Part shown: in pieces, positions 29,661 to 38,557 of the stretch
How the letters are laid out: every line of letters begins with the position of its first letter
Numbering within the stretch: position 1 is the first letter of the stretch
Origin: Rhodocyclaceae bacterium
GTDB lineage: Bacteria > Pseudomonadota > Gammaproteobacteria > Burkholderiales > Rhodocyclaceae
Reading direction: 5' to 3'
NCBI GenBank assembly: GCA_018262775.1
Contig: JADFDU010000005.1
Span: 1 to 64,000 of the forward strand
DNA: 64,000 nucleotides
Position numbers and translations under genes: made by a program
The notes under the pieces: model-generated
The model's database searches: none
Seen by the model: the letters and a program-made list of their open reading frames with translations, nothing else
Told to the model about the DNA's origin: nothing

Positions 29661-32027
29661 ATGAATAGAATGCCTGCCACCGTCTGCGCTTCTGTCACCA
29701 TCTGCCGCCGCATCCGCGTGCGCGGACAGGTGCAGGGCGTCGGCTTCCGGCCCTTCGTCTATCGCCTGGCGCAGGAGCTGAATCTTTCCGGCTGGGTGCG
29801 CAACGACGGCGAGGGCGTGGACATCGAGGCGCAGGGTGCGCCGCAAGCCGTCGAGGCACTGATCGCGCGTCTCGAAACGGAAGCGCCGCCGCTGGCCAGC
29901 GTTACCGCTGTCGAGGTACGCGAGGCCGCCGCCAGCAGCGTGCGCGGCTTCGAGATCAAAGTCAGTAGCCACGGCACGGCGAGCACATCCGTCACGCCGG
30001 ACAGCGCGACCTGTCCGGACTGCCTCGTCGAACTCTTCGATCCCGCCAACCGGCGCTGGCGCCACGCTTTCATCAACTGCACGCATTGCGGCCCGCGCTA
30101 CACGATTGCCCGGTCGCTGCCCTACGACCGGCCGCACACCAGCATGGCGGCCTTTGAAATGTGCGCGGACTGCCGGGCCGAGTACGAAGACCCCGCCGAC
30201 CGCCGCTTCCACGCGCAGCCGAACGCCTGTCCCCAATGCGGCCCGCATCTCGCCTTGCGAGACGCAGTAGGCGATCTGCTCAATGCCGACGATCCAATCG
30301 CGGCAACCCTGGTGCGCATCCGGCGCGGCGAAGTCGTCGCCATCAAGGGCCTTGGCGGCTACCACCTTGCTTGCGATGCGAGCAACGCCGAAGCCGTGAC
30401 GCTCCTGCGCCAGCGCAAGAATCGCGAAGAGAAGCCCTTTGCAGTGATGCTGGCGAATGTTGCCTCCGTCGCGCCCTATGCGGACATGAACGAAGACGAG
30501 CGCGCCCTGCTCGAATCGCGCGAGCGACCCGTGGTGCTGCTGAAAAAGCGCGCTGCCTGCGACGAAACGCTCGCTGGCGTGGCACCTGGCCTGCGCGAAC
30601 TCGGCGCGATGCTGCCGGGCACGCCGATCCAGTTCCTGCTCTTTCACGAAGCGGCCGGACGGCCGGCCGGCACCGACTGGCTCGCCGTCCCGCAGCCACT
30701 GACTTTGCTGATGACCAGCGCCAACCCCGGCGGCGAACCCATCGTGCGCGACGACGACGAGGCGCTGGCACGCCTGGCCGGCATCGCCGACGCCTACCTC
30801 ATGCACGACCGCGAAATCGTAACGAGGGTCGATGATTCCGTGATGCGCCTAACCAACCCCCTCTCCCCCGCTCGCGGGGGAGAGGGTAGGGGTGAGGGGG
30901 GATACCAATTCATCCGCCGCGCCAGAGGCTTCACCCTCCAGCCCATCAAGCTGCCGCGCAGCGGCCCCGCCGTCCTCGCTACCGGCGGCTTCCTCAAGAA
31001 CACCATTTGCCTCACGCGCGGCGACGAGGCCTTTCTCTCCCAACACATCGGCGACCTCGACAACGCGCCGACCTGCCGCGCGCTGGAGGAGACCACGCAA
31101 CGCATGATGGACCTGCTGGAGATTGAACCGGAGCTTGTCGCCCACGACCTGCACCCGGATTTCCACAGCACGCGCTTCGCCGCCGATTTCGCACGCAGCC
31201 GCGGCCTGAAAACTGTCGCCGTGCAGCACCACCACGCCCACATCGCTGCCGTGGCGGCTGAGCACGGCGCGACGGGGCCGCTCATCGGCCTGGCGCTGGA
31301 CGGCGTCGGCATGGGCTCCGATAAAGGTAGCTGGGGCGGCGAACTAATGCAGGTAGACAACGAACGCTTCGCCCGCCTCGGTCACCTGCGCGAACTGGCG
31401 CTGCCCGGCGGCGACAAGGCGGCGCGCGAACCCTGGCGCATGGCCGCCGCGGCGCTGTTCGCGCTCGGCCGCGGCGACGAGATCTGTGCAAGATTTCCGC
31501 AACAGCGCGCGGCCGGCGCTGTTGCCATGATGCTCGGCGGCAACGCGCACACGCCGCCGACCACGAGCTGCGGCCGGCTCTTCGACGCTGCCGCGGGGCT
31601 TGCCGGCGTGCGCGAGATCGCCGCCTTCGAAGGCCAGGCGGCGATGCTCTACGAAAGTCAGGCGCTGCAATACGGCGAGGTGGACGCACTGGAGGGTGGT
31701 TTCGTCATCGGCGCGGACGGCACGCTTGATCTGCTGCCGCTGCTGGCGCGGCTGGCCGACGAGCGTGAAGCCGGATTCGCCGCCGCGCTCTTCCACGCCA
31801 CGCTGGCGGCGGCGCTGGCGGAATGGGCGCGGCGTGCAGCGGAAGAAACGGGCGTGTCCCGCGTTGCCCTCGGCGGCGGTTGTTTCCTCAACCGGATATT
31901 GAGTGAAGGCGTACGGCGCCGGCTGGAAGCAGCCGGCCTCGAAGTGCTGCAAGCGCAGCGGGCGCCGCCCAACGACGGCGGCCTCAGCTTGGGTCAGGCG
32001 TGGGTGGCGATGAATTCGGAACCATGA
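29661..32027 (+). CDS. hypF: Carbamoyltransferase HypF
   Basis: Makes the thiocarboxamide on HypE from carbamoyl phosphate, precursor of the CN ligands. 788 residues. Acylphosphatase-like domain (VRGQVQGVGFRPFVYRLA), zinc fingers (CPDCLVELFDP, CTHCGPRYTI, CADCRAEYEDP, CPQCGPHLAL), YrdC-like domain (GEVVAIKGLGGYHLACDA, LMTSANPGGEP), then the Kae1-like domain (VAQHHHAHIAAVAAEHG, LALDGVGMGSD, LGGGCFLNRIL). The ATG at 29661 or 29670 follows a repeat; longer starts would translate it. Residues about 397-414 come from an in-frame palindromic repeat (30852-30902), and three dispersed motif copies lie inside the gene. Confidence 0.95.
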   Translation: MNRMPATVCASVTICRRIRVRGQVQGVGFRPFVYRLAQELNLSGWVRNDGEGVDIEAQGAPQAVEALIARLETEAPPLASVTAVEVREAAASSVRGFEIKVSSHGTASTSVTPDSATCPDCLVELFDPANRRWRHAFINCTHCGPRYTIARSLPYDRPHTSMAAFEMCADCRAEYEDPADRRFHAQPNACPQCGPHLALRDAVGDLLNADDPIAATLVRIRRGEVVAIKGLGGYHLACDASNAEAVTLLRQRKNREEKPFAVMLANVASVAPYADMNEDERALLESRERPVVLLKKRAACDETLAGVAPGLRELGAMLPGTPIQFLLFHEAAGRPAGTDWLAVPQPLTLLMTSANPGGEPIVRDDDEALARLAGIADAYLMHDREIVTRVDDSVMRLTNPLSPARGGEGRGEGGYQFIRRARGFTLQPIKLPRSGPAVLATGGFLKNTICLTRGDEAFLSQHIGDLDNAPTCRALEETTQRMMDLLEIEPELVAHDLHPDFHSTRFAADFARSRGLKTVAVQHHHAHIAAVAAEHGATGPLIGLALDGVGMGSDKGSWGGELMQVDNERFARLGHLRELALPGGDKAAREPWRMAAAALFALGRGDEICARFPQQRAAGAVAMMLGGNAHTPPTTSCGRLFDAAAGLAGVREIAAFEGQAAMLYESQALQYGEVDALEGGFVIGADGTLDLLPLLARLADEREAGFAAALFHATLAAALAEWARRAAEETGVSRVALGGGCFLNRILSEGVRRRLEAAGLEVLQAQRAPPNDGGLSLGQAWVAMNSEP
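29957..29981 (-). repeat. Dispersed 25-base motif, copy 5 (in hypF)
   Basis: CGCCGT and ACTGACTTT are exact on the minus strand; the last base differs. It encodes part of EIKVSSHG. Confidence 0.55.
30683..30707 (+). repeat. Dispersed 25-base motif, copy 6 (in hypF)
   Basis: CGCCGT and ACTGACTTT are exact on the plus strand; the last base differs. It encodes LAVPQPLTL next to the conserved LMTSANPGG. Confidence 0.6.
30852..30902. repeat. CCCTCTCCCCG hairpin repeat inserted in hypF
   Basis: CCCCTCTCCCCC and GGGGGAGAGGG are inverted around GCTCG, then GTAGGGGTGAGGGG. The same family occurs between genes at 42796-42841, 43768-43810 and 53203-53236. Here it is translated as about 17 Gly/Pro/Arg-rich residues between VDDSVMRL and QFIRRARGF. 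Confidence 0.75.
31653..31677 (-). repeat. Dispersed 25-base motif, copy 7 (in hypF)
   Basis: One mismatch on the minus strand: CGCCGT, nine bases, CCTGACTTTC. It encodes ESQALQYG. Confidence 0.6.
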
Positions 32028-32049
32028 TGAACGGGCTGCCATTCAGCGC

Positions 32050-32122
32050 CGTCATTCCCGCGAAAGCGGGAATCCATAAGTTTCCTGGATTCCGGGTCGC
32101 GCTGCGCTTGCCCGGAATGACG
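32050..32122. repeat. Decayed ATTCCCGC inverted repeat
   Basis: The left 27 bases are the same as the left arm at 29571-29597; the right arm has diverged (GGATTCCGGGTCGC...GCCCGGAATGACG). It lies between hypF and hypC, so the pair flanks hypF. Confidence 0.75.
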
Positions 32123-32165
32123 GGTTTATTCACTGATATGGGTAAGCACTAATAGGGAAACAGCT

Positions 32166-32414
32166 ATGTGTCTGGCGATACCGGTCAAGGTGGTTGAACT
32201 TCGCGAAGGCGATCAAGCGATGGTCGACGTCGGCGGCGTGCGCAAGGAGATCTCGCTGGCGCTGGTCGACGGCATCGCCGTCGACGACTACGTCATCCTG
32301 CATGTCGGCTTCGCCATCCAGAAGCTCGACGCGGAGGAGGCCGAGAAGACCCTGGCGCTGTTCGCCGAGTTGGACGAAAGCATGGGTACGAGTTTGGGTA
32401 ACCCTGTCGCATGA
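32166..32414 (+). CDS. hypC: Hydrogenase assembly chaperone HypC
   Basis: 82 residues, beginning [12 protein letters not shown]. Cys2 binds HypD and the Fe(CN)2CO unit. The rest, [15 protein letters not shown] and [15 protein letters not shown], is the family barrel and C-terminal helix. Overlaps hypD by four bases, which fits the HypCD complex. Confidence 0.96.
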   Translation: MCLAIPVKVVELREGDQAMVDVGGVRKEISLALVDGIAVDDYVILHVGFAIQKLDAEEAEKTLALFAELDESMGTSLGNPVA

Positions 32415-33556
32415 AGTACATCAACGAATTCCGCGACGGCAAGACGGCGCACACGCTGGCCGGCGCCATCGCACGCGAGGTGCAGCCCGAGCGCCGCTAC
32501 CACATCATGGAATTCTGCGGCGGCCACACCCACGCCATTTCGCGCTACGGCCTCTCCGACCTGCTGCCGGCCAGCATCCGCCTCATCCACGGCCCCGGCT
32601 GCCCGGTGTGCGTGCTGCCCATCGGCCGCATCGACAACGCCATCGATCTCGCGTTGAATCGCGGCGTGATCCTCGCCACCTACGGCGACTGCCTGCGCGT
32701 GCCGGCTTCCGGCGGGTTGTCTCTGCTCAAGGCCAAGGCCGGGGTTGGCAACATGCGCGCCGACGTGCGCATGGTGTATTCCAGCGCCGACGCGCTGAAG
32801 CTGGCACAGGACAACCCCGAGCGGGAAGTGGTGTTCTTCGCCATCGGCTTCGAGACCACCACACCGCCGACAGCCGTGGTCATCCAGCAGGCGGAAAAAC
32901 TCGGCCTCGGCAACTTCACGGTGTTCTGTAACCACGTGCTGACGCCCGCCGCCATCGCCAACATCCTCGAATCGCCGGAAGTCAGGCTGCACGGTACGGT
33001 GCCGCTCGACGCCTTCATTGGCCCGGCCCATGTGTCGACGGTGATCGGTAGCCAGCCCTACGAGCATTTCGCCGAGGAATACGAGAAGCCGGTGGTGATC
33101 GCCGGTTTCGAGCCGCTCGACGTCATGCAGGCCATCCTCATGCTGGTGCGCCAGCTCAACGAGGGCCGCGCCGAGGTGGAAAACGAGTTCTCCCGCGCCG
33201 TCACGCGCGAGGGCAATGTCAAGGCGCAGAACCTGGTGGCCGAGGTGTTCGAACTGAGGAAAAGCTTCGAATGGCGCGGTCTCAACGAAGTGCCCTACAG
33301 TGCGCTGCGCATCAAGGCGAAGTACGCCGCCTTCGACGCCGAGCGCCGCTACGGCATCGAATACAAGTCGGTCGCCGACAACAAGGCCTGCGAATGCGGT
33401 GCCATCCTCCGCGGCCTCAAGCGCCCGCAGGATTGCAAGATCTTCGGCACGGTGTGCACGCCCGAGAACCCGATGGGCTCGTGCATGGTGAGCTCGGAAG
33501 GCGCCTGCGCCGCGCATTACACCTACGGCCGCTACAAGGATGCGGTGGCGGGATGA
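32411..33556 (+). CDS. hypD: Hydrogenase maturation protein HypD
   Basis: 381-residue iron-sulfur protein that, with HypC, assembles Fe(CN)2CO. Conserved motifs: [50 protein letters not shown], and the 4Fe-4S cysteines in [31 protein letters not shown] and [11 protein letters not shown]. Full length. The start overlaps hypC (ATGA). Confidence 0.97.
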   Translation: MKYINEFRDGKTAHTLAGAIAREVQPERRYHIMEFCGGHTHAISRYGLSDLLPASIRLIHGPGCPVCVLPIGRIDNAIDLALNRGVILATYGDCLRVPASGGLSLLKAKAGVGNMRADVRMVYSSADALKLAQDNPEREVVFFAIGFETTTPPTAVVIQQAEKLGLGNFTVFCNHVLTPAAIANILESPEVRLHGTVPLDAFIGPAHVSTVIGSQPYEHFAEEYEKPVVIAGFEPLDVMQAILMLVRQLNEGRAEVENEFSRAVTREGNVKAQNLVAEVFELRKSFEWRGLNEVPYSALRIKAKYAAFDAERRYGIEYKSVADNKACECGAILRGLKRPQDCKIFGTVCTPENPMGSCMVSSEGACAAHYTYGRYKDAVAG

Positions 33557-33573
33557 ATAACGCAAACGCATTC

Positions 33574-33722
33574 GACACAGAGGACACAGAGGACACAGAG
33601 GCACAGAGGACACAGAGGCACAGAGGACACAGAGGACACAGAGGACACAGAGGACACAGAGAAGGGCAATGTAATGAAAAGGTTTTCTCTGTGCCCTCTG
33701 TGCCTCTGTGATCTCTGTGTTG
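33574..33722. repeat. 'CACAGAG' hairpin repeat, copy 2, expanded
   Basis: The left arm carries a run of near-identical 9-base units (ACAGAGGAC type, about 33576-33660). The right arm (33683-33722) has CTCTGTGCCCTCTGTGCC and ends TCTCTGTGTTG. It lies between hypD and hypE. The tandem run suggests slippage growth. Confidence 0.85.
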
Positions 33723-33745
33723 TAAGTGGTCTGTTTAAGGTTCAT

Positions 33746-34792
33746 ATGACAGTCAGAAAAGGCTACATCCGCCCCATCGACTTCAAGCACGGCCGCGTCG
33801 ACATGACCCACGGTAGCGGCGGGCGGGCGATGGCGCAGCTGATCGAGGAGCTGTTCCTCGCCGCCTTCGACAACGACTGGCTGCGCGCGGCCAATGACAA
33901 TGCCTGCTTCGCCGTGCCGGGCGGGCGCATGGTGATGGCGACCGACTCGCACGTCGTCTCGCCGCTGTTCTTCCCCGGCGGCGACATCGGCTGCCTGTCG
34001 GTGCATGGCACCATCAACGATGTCGCCATGTCCGGCGCGCATCCGCTGTACCTGTCTGCCAGTTTCATTCTGGAAGAGGGCTTCCCGCTGGCCGACCTCA
34101 AGCGCATCGTCGACTCCATGGCGCAGGCGGCACGCGAGGCCGGCGTGCCGATCGTGACGGGCGACACCAAGGTGGTGGAGCAGGGCAAGGGCGACGGCGT
34201 CTTCATCACCACCACCGGTATCGGCGTGGTGCCTGAGGGCGTGAACATCTCCGGCGACCGGGCGCGGCCGGGCGATGCCATCCTCGTCTCCGGCACGCTG
34301 GGCGACCACGGCGTGGCGATCATGGCGCAACGCGAGAGCCTCGGCTTCGAGACGACCCTCCAGTCCGACACGGCGGCGCTGCACGGGTTGGTGGCGGCGA
34401 TGATCGCGGCGGTGCCGGGCATCCACGCCCTGCGCGACCCGACGCGCGGCGGGCTGGCCACCACGCTCAACGAGATCGCGCGCCAGTCCGGCGTCGGCAT
34501 GATGCTGCGCGAAGAAGCCATCCCGCTGCGGGAGGAAGTCGAAGCCGCCTGCGAATTCCTCGGCCTCGACCCGCTCTACGTCGCCAACGAGGGCAAACTG
34601 ATCTGCATCTGTGCGCCGGAGCATGCCGACCAATTGCTGGCGGTGATGCGTGCGCACCCGCTCGGCGCGGAGGCGGCGATCATCGGCACGGTACACGCCG
34701 ACCCGCAGCACTTCGTGCAGATGGAGACCGGCTTCGGCGGCAAGCGCATCGTCGACTGGCTCACAGGTGAGCAACTGCCGAGGATATGTTGA
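33746..34792 (+). CDS. hypE: Hydrogenase maturation protein HypE
   Basis: Converts the thiocarboxamide received from HypF to thiocyanate with ATP. 348 residues. The acceptor is the C-terminal Cys in LPRIC. AIR-synthase-like motifs: DMTHGSGGRAMAQLI, ATDSHVVSPLFFPGGDIG, INDVAMSGAHP, VTGDTKVVEQGKGDG and LRDPTRGGLATTLNEIA. The ATG at 33746 begins the usual N-terminus; an earlier in-frame start would translate the hairpin repeat. Confidence 0.97.
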   Translation: MTVRKGYIRPIDFKHGRVDMTHGSGGRAMAQLIEELFLAAFDNDWLRAANDNACFAVPGGRMVMATDSHVVSPLFFPGGDIGCLSVHGTINDVAMSGAHPLYLSASFILEEGFPLADLKRIVDSMAQAAREAGVPIVTGDTKVVEQGKGDGVFITTTGIGVVPEGVNISGDRARPGDAILVSGTLGDHGVAIMAQRESLGFETTLQSDTAALHGLVAAMIAAVPGIHALRDPTRGGLATTLNEIARQSGVGMMLREEAIPLREEVEAACEFLGLDPLYVANEGKLICICAPEHADQLLAVMRAHPLGAEAAIIGTVHADPQHFVQMETGFGGKRIVDWLTGEQLPRIC

Positions 34793-34806
34793 TGGGAAAC
34801 CGCCTT

Positions 34807-34903
34807 CAACACAGAGATCACAGAGGCACAGAGGGCACAGAGAAGAAAATATTTCATTCCCGCTTTTCTCTGTGTCCTCTGTGCCTCTGTGCCCTCTGTG
34901 TTT
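34807..34903. repeat. 'CACAGAG' hairpin repeat, copy 3
   Basis: The arms begin CAACACAGAGATCACAG and end CTCTGTGCCCTCTGTGTT, inverted around an AT-rich loop. It lies between hypE and hypX, 15 bases ahead of the hypX ATG. Confidence 0.85.
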
Positions 34904-34918
34904 AGAGAGGTTGCAACC

Positions 34919-36658
34919 ATGCGTATTCTTTCCCTCACTCATTCCTTTAATAGCCTCGCCCAGCGGCTTTACGTCGAGCTGACGCAGCGCGGCCACGAGG
35001 TCTCCATCGAGTTCGACATCAACGACAGCGTCGCCGTCGAGGCGGTCGAACTATTCGAGCCCGATCTGATCGTTGCCCCCTTCCTCAAGCGCGCCATTCC
35101 CGAGGCGGTGTGGCGCAAGCATGTCTGCCTGGTGGTGCATCCGGGCATTCCCGGCGACCGCGGCCCGTCGGCGCTCGATTGGGCGATCATGAATGGTGAA
35201 ACCGAGTGGGGTGTCACCGTGCTGCAGGCCAACGCCGTCATGGACGGCGGCGACATCTGGGCGACACGCACTTTTCCCATGCGCGCAGCGCGCAAGAGCA
35301 GCCTCTACCGCAACGAGGTGACCGAGGCCGCCACCGCTGCCGTGCTGGAGGCAGTGGAAAAAATCTCGAAGGGCGACTTCGTACCGACGCCGCTCGACAC
35401 CTCGAATCCCGCCGTGCTGGGCATCGAGCGCCCGCTCTTGAAGCAGGAGCAGCGCCGCATCGACTGGACACGCGACGACACGGCGACAGTGCTGAGGAAA
35501 ATCCGTGCTTCAGACAGTTTCCCCGGCCTCGCCGACCACATCGAGGGCGTGGACTGCTGGCTGTTCAACGCCCACCCTGAAGGCACGTTGCGCGGCGCTG
35601 TTCCGGGCACGGTGATCGCGCAGCGCCAGGGCGCGCTGTGCCGCGCCACGGTCGACGGCGCGGTGTGGCTCACCCACGCCAAGCGCAAGTCCGAGCAACC
35701 CACCTTCAAACTGTCGGCGGCCACCGCCTTGCCCGAGGCTGCGGCCGGCGCGCCGGAATCCGCGCTGCCGCTGCTGCCGCAGCGGGATGCCGCGACCTGG
35801 CAGGACATCGCTTATGAAGAGGAGGGCGGCGTCGGTTTCCTGCACTTCGACTTCTACAACGGCGCCATGTCGACCACGGACTGCCTGCGTCTGCGCGACG
35901 CCTTTCTTGAAGCAGCCAAGCGCGACACGAAAGTCATCGTCCTCATGGGCGGGCCGGACTTCTGGTCGAACGGCATTCACCTCAACACCATCGAGGCCGC
36001 CGACAGCCCGGCCGACGCCTCGTGGGACAACATCAATGCCATGGATGACCTGTGCCGCGCCATCCTCGATTGCGGCACGCATTACGTTGTCGCCGCCCTG
36101 CACGGCAATGCCGGTGCCGGCGGCGTCTTCCTGGCGCTGACGGCCGACCGCGTGCTGGCGCGCGAGGGCGTCATCCTCAACCCGCACTACAAGGGCATGG
36201 GCAACCTCTACGGTTCGGAGTACTGGACCTATCTGCTGCCGCGCCGCGTCGGCCAGGAACGGGCGCTGGCCATCACGCAGAACCGCCTGCCCATCGGTGC
36301 GCGCCAGGCCATAGCACAGGGCCTCATCGACGACTGCTTCGGTGGGGATGTGTCGGCCTTCGCCGCGCAGGTGAAAACGCTTGCGGCCGAGTTGGTGGTG
36401 CGGCCCGATCTCGCGCAAATGATCGAGGCGAAGCGCGCTGCCCGCACGCGCGACGAGGCACTGAAGCCGCTCGAAACCTATCGGCAGGAAGAACTGGCGC
36501 GCATGAAGCTCAACTTCTACGGCTTCGATCCGAGCTACCACGTCGCGCGCTACCACTTCGTGCATCGCCTGCCGCACGCATGGACGCCGCTGCATCTGGC
36601 GCGGCACCGGCAGCACATGTGGCAGAAACAGGCGGTATTGAAGACGAGAGCAGCATAG
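34919..36658 (+). CDS. hypX: HypX/HoxX, aerobic CO-ligand synthesis protein
   Basis: 579 residues with two domains. Residues 1-270 are formyltransferase-like (MRILSLTHSFNSLAQ, HPGIPGDRGPSALDWAI, WGVTVLQANAVMDGGDIW, FPGLADHIEG). Residues 300-560 are enoyl-CoA-hydratase-like (GVGFLHFDFYNGAMST, VLMGGPDFWSNGIHLN, LHGNAGAGGVFLALTADRVL, NPHYKGMGNLYGSEYWTYLLP). In known systems HypX forms CO from formyl-tetrahydrofolate through formyl-CoA and lets hydrogenase mature in air. Its presence suggests aerobic or microaerobic H2 use. The ATG at 34919 starts the family N-terminus. Confidence 0.95.
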   Translation: MRILSLTHSFNSLAQRLYVELTQRGHEVSIEFDINDSVAVEAVELFEPDLIVAPFLKRAIPEAVWRKHVCLVVHPGIPGDRGPSALDWAIMNGETEWGVTVLQANAVMDGGDIWATRTFPMRAARKSSLYRNEVTEAATAAVLEAVEKISKGDFVPTPLDTSNPAVLGIERPLLKQEQRRIDWTRDDTATVLRKIRASDSFPGLADHIEGVDCWLFNAHPEGTLRGAVPGTVIAQRQGALCRATVDGAVWLTHAKRKSEQPTFKLSAATALPEAAAGAPESALPLLPQRDAATWQDIAYEEEGGVGFLHFDFYNGAMSTTDCLRLRDAFLEAAKRDTKVIVLMGGPDFWSNGIHLNTIEAADSPADASWDNINAMDDLCRAILDCGTHYVVAALHGNAGAGGVFLALTADRVLAREGVILNPHYKGMGNLYGSEYWTYLLPRRVGQERALAITQNRLPIGARQAIAQGLIDDCFGGDVSAFAAQVKTLAAELVVRPDLAQMIEAKRAARTRDEALKPLETYRQEELARMKLNFYGFDPSYHVARYHFVHRLPHAWTPLHLARHRQHMWQKQAVLKTRAA

Positions 36659-36670
36659 AAGCATCGGAAA

Positions 36671-36730
36671 CCCCCTTTGCAAAAGGGGGTGGCCCGAAGG
36701 GCCGGGGGATTTTGCGGCGGGTACGCCGCT
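36671..36730. repeat. Hairpin cluster between hypX and hoxA
   Basis: Three stems in a row: CCCCCTTTGCAAAAGGGGG, GGCCCGAAGGGCC and GCGGCGGGTACGCCGC. It may be an intergenic repeat that also attenuates transcription; there is no clear U-tract, so a true terminator is not certain. Confidence 0.6.
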
Positions 36731-36755
36731 CCCACAAGCAGTCAAGGAGAAGACG

Positions 36756-38210
<1,455 letters not shown>

Positions 38211-38557
38211 GGTTTAGGTCAGGTTCTCGGCCAAAGCGGAAGTTGGCGCAAGACAAGGCAAGGCCAGCTGCCGGCCAAGAGCGGCCTGCCAACAAGGAGA
38301 TTTCTCGTTGCCCGGGCTCTGACGACAAGAGTCTCTTGCACATCCTGACATCACATAGGCATAATTTGCATGTGGATATTAATTCCTGATTACCAATGAG
38401 CCTCAGGTATCACTTGAGAGGGGTATAGTTGTTCGCCAGTGTATTTGACGGCCACGGCAAACATTATTTTTAGCAAACCAGCACTTATTATATTGAGCCA
38501 ATTTGGCTAAATTTATTTCGTGATATATGGCATGACTTTCCGAAATACATTCTCGGC
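38211..38557. other. Intergenic region, 347 bases
   Basis: No convincing gene. The left part is GC-rich, while from about 38340 it becomes AT-rich (CATAATTTGC, GGATATTAATTCC, TTATTATATTGAGCC). This probably holds the promoter of the GGDEF-EAL gene. I see no strong inverted repeat. Confidence 0.6.

Noticed and set aside
32977-33001. Possible twelfth copy of the dispersed 25-base motif in hypD
   Set aside because: Spacing is right (GGAAGTCAGG, nine bases, ACGGTG on the plus strand) but it has several mismatches and lies in conserved coding sequence; too weak to count.
33574-33660. Tandem short units that could suggest a CRISPR array
   Set aside because: Units are only about 9 bases long with no spacers; it is an expanded arm of a hairpin repeat.
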